Below, piece after piece: positions 36,474 to 43,901 of a stretch of DNA of 64,000 nucleotides. The notes below the pieces were generated by a model. That model searched no databases. It worked only from the letters and a program-made list of their open reading frames with translations, and was not told the DNA's origin. The DNA is from Halobellus rarus (GTDB lineage: Archaea > Halobacteriota > Halobacteria > Halobacteriales > Haloferacaceae): NCBI RefSeq assembly GCF_024494595.1, contig NZ_JANHDI010000001.1, positions 434,001-498,000 on the forward strand, read 5' to 3'. A program made the position numbers and the translations under genes. Every line of letters begins with the position of its first letter. Positions within the stretch are counted from its first letter, which is position 1.

Positions 36474-38731
36474 AATACAGTGAACGCAAAAAAGCTTCGC
36501 ACGACAGGGAGTCGGGGCTCTCTTTCTCCGGGATCGTCGGTCAGGAGGAGCTCAAGCGAGCTTTACTCGCCGTCGCGGCGAACGACGGACTGGACGGCCT
36601 CTTGATCCGGGGCGAGAAGGGGACGGCGAAGTCGACGGCGGTGCGGGCGCTGACGGACCTGCTTCCCCGACAGGCGGTCGTCGCGGACTGTCCGTACGGC
36701 TGTCCGCCCGACGCGCCCGAACGCCAGTGCGAGCGGTGTCGCGAGCGGACCGATCCGCCGAGCACCGAGCGGCCGGTCCCGCTCGTGACGCTCCCGCTGG
36801 GCGCGACCCGCGAGCGGGTCGTCGGGACGCTCTCGGTGTCGGACGCCCTGGCCGGCGAGTACGAGTTCGATCCCGGCCTTCTCGCCCGCGCGAACCGCGG
36901 CATCCTCTACGTCGACGAGGTGAACCTCCTCGACGACCACCTCGTCGACGTGCTGCTAGACGCGGCGGCGAGCGGGGTCAACCGGGTCGAGCGCGACGGC
37001 GTCAGCGTCTCTCATCCGGCCGATTTCACGCTCGTCGGCACGATGAACCCCGAGGAGGGCGATCTCCGTCCCCAGTTGCGGGACCGCTTCGCGCTCCAGG
37101 CGACGGTGACGGCCTGCGAGGGCGTCGATCAACGAGTCAGGGTTCTGAACCGAGCGATCGGCTCGGGGGGCCACGACGCTCCAACGTCGGAGCCGCCGGA
37201 CGGGGGAGACAGGACGGCGGGGTCCTCGAACGCGGAAGACGGGTCGGCGACGCGACGGGAACAGCTTCGGACAGCCCGCGAACTGCTCCCGGGGGTCGAA
37301 CTGTCGACGGAGTTCAAGCGAGAGATCGCGGAGCTGTGCCGGGACTCGGGGACGGAGGGACACCGCGCCGATATCGCCACGGCGCGCGCCGCGATGACCT
37401 TCGCCGCTCTCGACGGACGTTCGAAGGTGATCGAACCCGACGTCCGGCAGGCGGCGGAGCTCGCGCTTCCGCATCGACTCCGATCACGCCCGTTCGAGGA
37501 CGCGCCCGATCCAGAGGAGCTCGTCGACGACCACTTCGACGGCGAGGGTGAGGGGGGCCACGAGGATGAGGGTGAAGCGGACGGAGAACACTCCGAAGAC
37601 GGAGCGGGAAGCGAAGCAGCGGGCGAGACCGGCGACCCGATAGACGGGAGCGACGACTCGACGGGAGAGACCGAAGGCCCCGGTGGTCGAGACGGCGGAG
37701 ACGCGTCGGAGTCATCGACGGACCCTGAATCGTTGGAGGGGAGAAACGACCCCGATGAGGCGAGAGAGGGACCGCCATCGGAGGCTCGAAGCGGCGGCAG
37801 CGACCTCAATGGCACAGGATCATCGGCGGCGAACGGGGATCTGGAAACGGAATCCGACAGTTCCGACGCGGGCGCCGACGGTGAAGGCCCGGCGGACGAC
37901 CCCGACGATGCGACGGAGGCCAGTCCGCTCGTTCCGGGGCAGTCGCCCGTCGAGATCGGAGCGGGGCGCGCTCCCGACCTGACCGCGCCGAAGGCCGTCG
38001 AGGGGGCGAGGACGAGCGGTGGTACCCGGGCGCAGACCGGTCCGGACGTCGATAGTGAGGGCGTCCGGATACGGACTCAGCGTACCGACTCAGCGGCGGA
38101 CGTCGACGCCGCCGCCTCGGTCCGCGCGGCGGCCGCCCGCGGGGCGTCGTCCGTCGAGTCGCGGGACCTCCGGCAGTCGGTCCGCCGGAGCGACGCTGCC
38201 GCCCTGGTGCTCTTCGTCGTGGACGCCAGCGCGTCGATGCGGCCGGCGATGCGCGCAGCGAAGGGAGCCGTGCTCGAACTGCTGAAGGACGCCTACCGGC
38301 AGCGCGACGAGGTCGGGTTCGTCGCGTTCGCCGGCGACGGGGCGGACGTCCTCCTCCCGCCCACGAACAGCGTCACGCTCGCGGCGCGACACCTCAAGGA
38401 GCTGCCGACCGGCGACCGGACCCCGCTCCCCGCGGGGCTCCGGACCGCGGGCGACGTCCTCGACCGAGCCGAACCGGCCGCCGCCGTCGTCGTCGTGGTG
38501 ACAGACGGCCGCGCGAACGTCGCCGAGGGGAGCCCGGTCGGTGAGACCCGCGCGGCCGCTCGGCGACTGGCCGAACTCGGCGCGCACGTGATCGTCGTCG
38601 ACGCGGGCGGCGGCGGGAAAGCCGGGGTGTCCGGGCTAATCGCCGACGAAACAGACGGGACGCGCGTTCCGCTTTCCGCGCTCTCCGCCGAGCGGATCGA
38701 CGCGGCCGTCGGTGCCGCGCGCGAAAGCTGA
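36467..38731 (+). CDS. chlID: fused AAA+/VWA chelatase subunit (ChlI-ChlD type, partner of CobN)
   Basis: A 754-residue fusion of the ATPase and VWA subunits of magnesium/cobalt chelatases. The AAA+ domain (about 10-345) has Walker A GEKGTAKS (49-56), a four-Cys patch CPYGC..QCERC (about 76-92) and Walker B ILYVDEVNLL (146-155). A D/E/S/G-rich linker (about 355-525) with hardly any structure joins it to the VWA domain (about 575-750), which has the MIDAS motif DASAS (586-590) and VVTDGRANV. It powers metal insertion by CobN. The start ATG 36467 lies within an operator-like palindrome and suggests a leaderless message. Confidence 0.92.
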   Translation: MIEYSERKKASHDRESGLSFSGIVGQEELKRALLAVAANDGLDGLLIRGEKGTAKSTAVRALTDLLPRQAVVADCPYGCPPDAPERQCERCRERTDPPSTERPVPLVTLPLGATRERVVGTLSVSDALAGEYEFDPGLLARANRGILYVDEVNLLDDHLVDVLLDAAASGVNRVERDGVSVSHPADFTLVGTMNPEEGDLRPQLRDRFALQATVTACEGVDQRVRVLNRAIGSGGHDAPTSEPPDGGDRTAGSSNAEDGSATRREQLRTARELLPGVELSTEFKREIAELCRDSGTEGHRADIATARAAMTFAALDGRSKVIEPDVRQAAELALPHRLRSRPFEDAPDPEELVDDHFDGEGEGGHEDEGEADGEHSEDGAGSEAAGETGDPIDGSDDSTGETEGPGGRDGGDASESSTDPESLEGRNDPDEAREGPPSEARSGGSDLNGTGSSAANGDLETESDSSDAGADGEGPADDPDDATEASPLVPGQSPVEIGAGRAPDLTAPKAVEGARTSGGTRAQTGPDVDSEGVRIRTQRTDSAADVDAAASVRAAAARGASSVESRDLRQSVRRSDAAALVLFVVDASASMRPAMRAAKGAVLELLKDAYRQRDEVGFVAFAGDGADVLLPPTNSVTLAARHLKELPTGDRTPLPAGLRTAGDVLDRAEPAAAVVVVVTDGRANVAEGSPVGETRAAARRLAELGAHVIVVDAGGGGKAGVSGLIADETDGTRVPLSALSAERIDAAVGAARES

Positions 38732-38754
38732 GTTTCTCTCACACGCAAGATTTA

Positions 38755-38786
38755 CAATCTAACTTGTCTTTGTCCAAGTGTGATTT
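38755..38786. promoter_or_regulatory. putative tandem operator upstream of cbtB
   Basis: Two sites start exactly 20 bp apart: CAATCTAACTTG (38755-38766, which reads CAAGTTAGATTG on the other strand) and CAAGTGTGATTT (38775-38786). They end 4 bases before the cbtB start. The first is nearly identical to the site at 48373-48384 before cbiT. Confidence 0.6.
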
Positions 38787-38789
38787 AGA

Positions 38790-38978
38790 ATGCCGGCAAC
38801 CACCGACACCGTCCACGGCCGAATCGAAGGGGCCCGAATCGAACTGACGCCGACGCAGGCCGCCGTCGGGTTCGCACTCGTCGCAGCCCTCGGGTTCGCG
38901 CTCCTGTTCGTTCAGGAACCGATGCTGCACGACTCGATGCACAACTTCCGTCACGCCGCGGGCATCACCTGCCACTGA
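38790..38978 (+). CDS. cbtB: cobalt transporter subunit CbtB
   Basis: A 62-residue single-helix membrane protein (helix about 24-42) followed by a metal-binding tail with His47, His51, His55 and a terminal Cys61-His62. This is the CbtB layout. CbtA and CbtB form a proposed cobalt uptake system found beside B12 genes and often under B12 control. Two bases separate it from cbtA. The two operator-like sites lie immediately upstream. Confidence 0.93.
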   Translation: MPATTDTVHGRIEGARIELTPTQAAVGFALVAALGFALLFVQEPMLHDSMHNFRHAAGITCH

Positions 38979-38980
38979 CG

Positions 38981-39820
38981 ATGCTCACTTCCCATCTGAA
39001 GCGGGGCGTGAAAGCCGGCGTCGTCGCCGGACTGGCGTTCGGCCTCCTCCTCGCGCTGGTCGCCAACCCGCTCGTCGCGTTCGCCGACGAACTCGGCCAC
39101 GAGGGCGGCGATATCGACGGCGGGATTGCCGAGTCCGGGACCGGCGAGCACCACGAGACAGACGGTGGTCACCACCACGGGGCGGACGGCGGCCACCACG
39201 GCGGAGCAGGTGACGGACCCCACGAGAGCGTCGTCTCCTCGACGGTGACAAACGGCGTGAGTGTCCTCTCCGGCGTGCTCTGGGGGATCCTCCTCGGCGG
39301 CGTCGTCTTCGGTTTCGCCTTCTACCTCCTCGAACCCGCGATTCCGGGGACCGAGGGTACGAAGAGCTACCTCCTGGCGGCGGCCGGGTTCGTCACCGTC
39401 TCGGGCGCGCCGTGGCTCGTCCTCCCTCCGCGGCCGCCCGGGGTCTCGCAATCGCTGCCCACGGAGACCCGAACGCTCCTCTACGGCGGGATGATGGCCG
39501 TCGGCGCGCTGGCCTGTCTGCTCTCCGGATACGCGTACCAGCGGCTCCGGGAGCGACGCGGACGGGGGGCCGCCGTCCTCGCGGCCGCGCTCCCGTTCGG
39601 CCTCCTGGCCGTCCCCACTGCGTTCGCCCCCGCAAACTCGGTCGAGAGCGCGCTTCCCCCCGACCTGGCGACGGGGCTCGTCGGGATGACCGTGTTCGGC
39701 CAGGCGCTGCTGTGGGTGCTCCTCGCGGGCGCCCACGCGCGGCTCAGTCATCACTCGGTCGAAGACCGTCCCTCCGACGTCGCCAGCGACCGTTCCGACG
39801 TCTCTGTCACGGCGGACTGA
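38981..39820 (+). CDS. cbtA: cobalt transporter subunit CbtA
   Basis: A 279-residue polytopic membrane protein with about five or six helices. The loop after the first helix is very His-rich (three HH or HHH clusters within about residues 50-77), a likely cobalt-binding segment facing outside. It follows cbtB directly and its stop overlaps the next ATG as TGATG (39818-39822). Together they would supply cobalt to the chelatases encoded around them. Confidence 0.92.
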   Translation: MLTSHLKRGVKAGVVAGLAFGLLLALVANPLVAFADELGHEGGDIDGGIAESGTGEHHETDGGHHHGADGGHHGGAGDGPHESVVSSTVTNGVSVLSGVLWGILLGGVVFGFAFYLLEPAIPGTEGTKSYLLAAAGFVTVSGAPWLVLPPRPPGVSQSLPTETRTLLYGGMMAVGALACLLSGYAYQRLRERRGRGAAVLAAALPFGLLAVPTAFAPANSVESALPPDLATGLVGMTVFGQALLWVLLAGAHARLSHHSVEDRPSDVASDRSDVSVTAD

Positions 39821-40155
39821 TGCGGTCGAGAACCGATGACGTCGTCGACGGAGGGTTTTCCGCCCACGTGCTCGTCTGCACGCACGCGCGGGACTCGGAG
39901 TACGCCTGCTGTGCGGAGGCACACGGTCGAGACGTGTACGAGGCGGTCAGAACGTGGCTGCGCGACCGCGACGTCTTCTGGTCGCGCGTTCGCGTCGCCG
40001 AGACGAGCTGTCTCGGCCTCTGCAGCGCCGGGGGGACCGCGGTCGCGATCCACCCGCGGAACCGCTGGTACTCCGACGTGGTTCCCGAAGACGTGCCGGA
40101 ACTACTCGAAGGCGAGTTCGGCGCGGACGCGTCGAAGTTGGGAGAAACGCGATAG
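39820..40155 (+). CDS. [2Fe-2S] thioredoxin-like ferredoxin
   Basis: A 111-residue protein of the thioredoxin-fold [2Fe-2S] ferredoxin type (COG3411-like). Candidate ligands are Cys20, Cys30 or Cys31, Cys64 and Cys68 in CTHARDSEYACC and SCLGLC, with the GTAVAIHPRNRWYSDV block after them. The same domain forms the C-terminus of cbiX1 (about residues 325-414) across the convergent junction. It is third in the cbtB-cbtA unit, coupled by a TGATG overlap. It likely supplies electrons in corrin synthesis, perhaps for cobalt reduction. Confidence 0.82.
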   Translation: MRSRTDDVVDGGFSAHVLVCTHARDSEYACCAEAHGRDVYEAVRTWLRDRDVFWSRVRVAETSCLGLCSAGGTAVAIHPRNRWYSDVVPEDVPELLEGEFGADASKLGETR

Positions 40156-40179
40156 CAGGCGGATGAGATCTTCTCCTCG

Positions 40180-40551
40180 CTACTCTTCGACGGGGAACGT
40201 CTCGTGCAGCACGTCGTGGGCCTCGCCCAGTCCCTCGAGGACGCTTTCTCCCTGATCGGTCAGCCGGTGCACCGCCCGTTCGGCGTCGCGGACGGCCACG
40301 AGCCGTCCGCGGACGTAGCCGTACTCCGGATCCTCGGCGTCGGTCGCGGCGACTTCCGCTTCGAGGTCCACGAGCGCCGCGTCGAGATGTCGCTCGATCT
40401 CCGAGAGCGTCTCCGCGTTCGCGAGGGCCTCGATCGGGCCGTCCAGACGGCCCTCCAGTTCCTTCTCCGCGTGTTCGCGCACGCTTCGGTCTTCGGTGCC
40501 GAGCACGTTCATCAGTCCGAGTCGTAGGGCTTCGATTTCGTAACAGCTCAT
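40180..40551 (-). CDS. DUF3209 family protein of the cobalamin cluster
   Basis: A 123-residue helical protein that begins MSCYEIEALRLGLMNVLG, the DUF3209 start. It has a conserved Cys3 and an acidic helical remainder. DUF3209 genes occur in haloarchaeal cobalamin clusters, but I know of no assigned reaction. Its ATG overlaps the cbiX1 stop as TAATG, so it is the last gene of the long cbiT operon. The position beside cbiX1 suggests work in cobalt or electron delivery. Confidence 0.8.
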   Translation of the reverse strand: MSCYEIEALRLGLMNVLGTEDRSVREHAEKELEGRLDGPIEALANAETLSEIERHLDAALVDLEAEVAATDAEDPEYGYVRGRLVAVRDAERAVHRLTDQGESVLEGLGEAHDVLHETFPVEE

Positions 40552-41795
40552 TATAGTATTTGACCGACGAGGTCCGAGACGATGCGGTCCCGATCGAGGT
40601 GGGACGAGACGATCCGCTCCGCGTCGCTCCCGTCGACGTCGCCGTACCAGACGCCGTCTGGGTAGACGGCCACCATCGGGCCGTCTCCGCAGCGCCCGAG
40701 ACACGACGAACGCGTGATCCGGGCGTCGCAGGCGTCGGAGTCGCGTGCGGCCTGCCGCAACCCTTCGAGCACGGCCGGCGCGCCGTCGGCGGCGCAGGTC
40801 TGGTTCGTACAGACCGCGACGTGCTTCGCCGGCGCGTCGTGCGCGTGGGGCTCGTCGTCTATGTCGTCGCGGTCGGCGTGTGACTCCTGGTGGGTGAGCG
40901 CGCGCAGCGTCGCTCTCGCGCCGCCGACGTCCTCCTCGTAGCCGTCGATTTCGACCTTGTACTTGCAGGTGTCACACGACATATCGACGCTCTCCGTCCG
41001 GGCCTCCTGCCAGCGGTCGCCGAGGACGTCCAAGAGCCGGTTGTCGGTTCCCAGCGGATCGCCGGCGGCCGCGTCGACGTACGGGTACTCGCCGTCGAAC
41101 TCGGCGGTCCCCTCGCGGATCCGGCCGGTGAGGACGCCGTCGCCCAGCATGTACGGGAGCACGACGACGGCGTCCGGTCGGTGTTTGGCGGTCGCGTGCA
41201 GCGTCTCCTCCAACCGCGGCTCGGTGACCCCGATGAACGACGTCTCCACGCGGTCGAAGGCGCGCCCCTCGTACAGCAACCGGGCGAGTTTGTGCGCGTC
41301 GGCGTTGGCGTCCGGGTCACTGGAGCCGCGTGCGCAAAGTACGACCGCGACCTCGTCGGTCTCGCGGTCGACGCCTAACTCGGACTCGACGGCCGCCGCC
41401 CGGTCGTCGAGCAGGTCGACGAGCGCGGGGTGGACCCCGAGGTGCGCGCCGTTGTGGACGGTGACGCCGGGGTGATCGCTCCTGGCTCGCTGGACCGCCA
41501 GCGGGACGTCGTTCTTGACGTGGCTCGCGGCGAACAGCGACAGTTGGACGACGGTGATCCGCGAGACCGTCGCCGCGAGCCCCGCGATCGCGTCGGGGAT
41601 AGAGGGCTTCGCGAGTTCCAGAAAGCCGGCATCGACCGGAAGACCGAGCCGGCCCTCCAGGTCGGCCGCGAGGGCCCGGACCTGTTCGTTCGACTTCTCG
41701 CGGCGGGAGCCGTGGCCCACCAGCAGCACGGCCTCGTCGTCGAGCAGACTGCTGTCGTCTCGCGCGCCCGGAGCGGATTTCGTGTTCGTGGTCAT
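40551..41795 (-). CDS. cbiX1: sirohydrochlorin cobaltochelatase CbiX fused to Cys/His linker and [2Fe-2S] domain
   Basis: A 414-residue fusion. Residues 20-130 form the first CbiX domain with GHGSRREKS (His28) and FAASHVKND (His92), the two catalytic His. Residues 145-265 form a second CbiX-like half. A linker holds CDTC (274-277) and a His-rich stretch (about 302-325). The C-terminal domain (about 325-390) is a thioredoxin-like [2Fe-2S] ferredoxin with Cys329, Cys334, Cys365 and Cys369. The enzyme inserts cobalt early, into sirohydrochlorin. The extra domains suggest cobalt delivery and redox control within one chain. Confidence 0.93.
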   Translation of the reverse strand: MTTNTKSAPGARDDSSLLDDEAVLLVGHGSRREKSNEQVRALAADLEGRLGLPVDAGFLELAKPSIPDAIAGLAATVSRITVVQLSLFAASHVKNDVPLAVQRARSDHPGVTVHNGAHLGVHPALVDLLDDRAAAVESELGVDRETDEVAVVLCARGSSDPDANADAHKLARLLYEGRAFDRVETSFIGVTEPRLEETLHATAKHRPDAVVVLPYMLGDGVLTGRIREGTAEFDGEYPYVDAAAGDPLGTDNRLLDVLGDRWQEARTESVDMSCDTCKYKVEIDGYEEDVGGARATLRALTHQESHADRDDIDDEPHAHDAPAKHVAVCTNQTCAADGAPAVLEGLRQAARDSDACDARITRSSCLGRCGDGPMVAVYPDGVWYGDVDGSDAERIVSSHLDRDRIVSDLVGQIL

Positions 41796-42508
41796 CTGGA
41801 GAGCGTCCCCACCTCGCTAGCCGTGGCGCGTTCGACGCTCCGGCGGAGTTTTTCCCGGCGCGCCGCCGAGTACAGCCCGGAGTCGTCGCTGCCGGCGTAG
41901 GTCCACCGCGCGAAGGCCGCGATGTCTGCGTCGTCGGCAAGCCCGAACCAGTAGCCGCCCGAAGACGTCTCGGAGAGATCGTCGGTCGGGACGTCGGGCG
42001 CTGCGGAAGCGAGTAGCGACCGGACCGCCCGGAGCAGCGCCTCGTCGTCGTGGACGAACGAGACGCCGACCGACTCCGAGGACTCCCGGAAGCAGACGGT
42101 GCCGCAGGCTTCGAGGACGCCTCGAACGAGTTGCGGTCGGTGATCGGCGAACGCGCCGAAACGATAGCCGCCGGGCTGGCCGTCGATCGGCAGCCCGAGG
42201 GCCGCGCCCGCACGCTCGGCGGGCGCGCCGAACACTTGCAACTCGTACTCGTCCTCGAAGCGGACGATCGAGGCGTCGTGTGCCGACTCGCGGGCCGCGA
42301 CCCGGTGGTCGTGATCGACGCGGACGGTCCCGGCGACCGCGGCCAGCGCGTCGGCCGATGTCTCATCCTCCACACGGACGGTCACGCAGTCGCGCGTCAG
42401 TTCGCCGTCGCCGGCGACGCGCCCCCAGAAGTACGCCGTCGCTGGCGTCGCCGCGAGCAGGTCCTCGACGGGATCCGGCGTCCCCGACTCTCGCTCCGTG
42501 CTACTCAT
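41792..42508 (-). CDS. LAGLIDADG-fold-like protein in the cobalamin operon
   Basis: A 238-residue protein with a layout I read as a two-repeat LAGLIDADG fold. A helix ATAYFWGRVAGDGEL (23-37) resembles the first LAGLIDADG helix. RPQLVRGVLEACGTVCF (124-140) resembles the second, but lacks the acidic residue. RWTYAGSDDSGLYSAARREK (201-220) resembles the C-terminal LY...RK block of homing endonucleases. One catalytic acid is therefore missing, which suggests a protein that binds but does not cut DNA or has a new role. It overlaps cbiX1 by 4 bases and the ferredoxin gene upstream by 8, so it belongs firmly to the operon. No function is known to me. Confidence 0.7.
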   Translation of the reverse strand: MSSTERESGTPDPVEDLLAATPATAYFWGRVAGDGELTRDCVTVRVEDETSADALAAVAGTVRVDHDHRVAARESAHDASIVRFEDEYELQVFGAPAERAGAALGLPIDGQPGGYRFGAFADHRPQLVRGVLEACGTVCFRESSESVGVSFVHDDEALLRAVRSLLASAAPDVPTDDLSETSSGGYWFGLADDADIAAFARWTYAGSDDSGLYSAARREKLRRSVERATASEVGTLSR

Positions 42509-42809
42509 TTTCTGCCCCCGGTAGCACGTCGATGGCATCGACCGGACAGGCTCGGGCGGCCTGCCTGGCGTCTTCCAGGCGCTCGTCGGCGAACGAGACG
42601 AGGAGTTCGCCGCTCTCGTCAGCCTCACCGGCGGCGACGTCGCTTCCGTCACCGCCGCCCCGTCCACCGGCGACGGTAGCCGGGCTGTCTGACGCCTCGA
42701 CTGTCGCCAACCCGTCCGACGCCTCGACGAACCGGTCGTCGCGCACGAGGCAGGCGAAGACGCCCTCGCAGGCCTCACGGTCGAGACGAACTCGGTACTC
42801 AGTAGTCAT
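42501..42809 (-). CDS. ferredoxin ([3Fe-4S]/[4Fe-4S] type) of the cobalamin operon
   Basis: A 102-residue ferredoxin-like protein with Cys14 and Cys20 in REACEGVFACLV and Cys88 in ACPVDAI. Only three Cys are present, which fits a [3Fe-4S] cluster or a [4Fe-4S] cluster with a non-Cys ligand. Between the halves lies a low-complexity insert (about 30-65). It overlaps cbiH1 by 11 bases and the LAGLIDADG-like gene by 8. It probably provides electrons to a reductive step of the pathway. Confidence 0.82.
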   Translation of the reverse strand: MTTEYRVRLDREACEGVFACLVRDDRFVEASDGLATVEASDSPATVAGGRGGGDGSDVAAGEADESGELLVSFADERLEDARQAARACPVDAIDVLPGAENE

Positions 42810-43899
42810 ACTTGGACTCGTAGCCGCGGGGGGTCACCATCCGATCGTCCCAGACGTACGTCTCCTCGTTCCCGACGAGGATGGTCGTCGTCATATCGAC
42901 GAGGTCGGTCTCGCCGAGTCCCTCTAACTCCCCGAGTTCGACGATGTCCACCGCCTCGTCGTCGCGACCCGCACCGTGCACGATCCCGACCGGCGTGTCC
43001 GCCGGGCGGTGTTCCAAGAGGATTTCACAGCACTTCCGGAAGTTCTCCCGGCGCTTGCGACTCCAGGGGTTGTAGATCGCGATGGTGAACCCCTCCTTCG
43101 CGGCGGCGTGGAGCCGCGACTCGATGGTCGGCATCGACGTCAGGTGATCCGACAGCGAGATGCTGACGGTGTCGTTCACGAGCGGCGCGCCCAGGCGCGC
43201 TCCGCAGGACTGGGCGGCCGGGACGCCGGGGACGACCTCGAAGTCCACCATACTCGCGGTCGCGCCCTTCGATTCCAGAATCTCCAGCGCCAGTCCGGCC
43301 AGCGCGTAGACGTTCGGGTCCCCGCTTCCGATAATAGCGACGTCGTTGCCGGCGAGCGCCCGATCGATCGCCTCCTCGGTCCGTGTCACCTCGCCGCACA
43401 TCGGCGTGTCGTACAGCTCCTCGGCCGAGTCGGTGACCTCCTGCGGGAGGAGATCGACGTACGTGGTGTAGCCGACGACGTGCTCGGCCTCCAAGAGCGC
43501 CCCGCGGGCGCGCTGGGTCATCCCCTCGGGCTGTCCGGGTCCGAGTCCGACCGCGACGAGGCGTCCGGGGTCGGCCTCGAAGTCGTCGACGGTGGATTCG
43601 ACCTTCTCGTCGGTCGTCGCTCGCTTCGATCCGCCGCACTTCGAGTCGGACGGGGAGTCGGATCCGGACGCCAGGTCGGAGCCCGAAGCCCCGCAGGCCG
43701 ATTCGTTCTCGTCGATCGAGGTGGACGCCCCGCACTTCGACCCGGAACTGGTCTGGGTCACGGCGTCGGCCGCACTCGAATCGGTCGACGCGCCGCAGGT
43801 CGTTTCGGTGTCTGTACTCGGCTCTGTGCCTGTACTCGGCTCTGTGTCTGTACTCGGCTCTGTGTCTGTACTCGTCTCGGTGGTTTCGTCAGTGCTCAT
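42799..43899 (-). CDS. cbiH1: cobalt-precorrin-3 (C17)-methyltransferase, copy 1, with Cys-repeat N-terminus
   Basis: A 366-residue tetrapyrrole methylase that methylates C17 and contracts the ring. The enzyme domain (about 112-366) has AVGLGPGQPEGMTQRA, GSGDPNVYALAG, VVPGVPAAQSCGARLGAP and NPWSRKRRENF, which are CbiH features. Ahead of it is a unique 110-residue extension with TDTEPS repeats and four CG(A/G)S motifs at Cys35, Cys56, Cys69 and Cys88. It follows cbiH2 after 2 bases. The N-terminal Cys array may bind cobalt or an Fe-S cluster. Confidence 0.9.
   Translation of the reverse strand: MSTDETTETSTDTEPSTDTEPSTGTEPSTDTETTCGASTDSSAADAVTQTSSGSKCGASTSIDENESACGASGSDLASGSDSPSDSKCGGSKRATTDEKVESTVDDFEADPGRLVAVGLGPGQPEGMTQRARGALLEAEHVVGYTTYVDLLPQEVTDSAEELYDTPMCGEVTRTEEAIDRALAGNDVAIIGSGDPNVYALAGLALEILESKGATASMVDFEVVPGVPAAQSCGARLGAPLVNDTVSISLSDHLTSMPTIESRLHAAAKEGFTIAIYNPWSRKRRENFRKCCEILLEHRPADTPVGIVHGAGRDDEAVDIVELGELEGLGETDLVDMTTTILVGNEETYVWDDRMVTPRGYESKYDY
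43811..43882 (-). repeat. four tandem 18-bp coding repeats in the cbiH1 N-terminus
   Basis: Near-identical copies of TCTGTACTCGGCTCTGTG start at 43811, 43829, 43847 and 43865. They encode the STDTEP repeats of cbiH1 on the minus strand, and each copy is in frame. Confidence 0.85.
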
Positions 43900-43901
43900 T
43901 G

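Noticed and set aside
38731-38790. Cobalamin riboswitch before cbtB
   Set aside because: The gap is only about 58 bases and lacks a B12-box; the repeated CAA-N6-TT[G/T] sites look like DNA operators instead.
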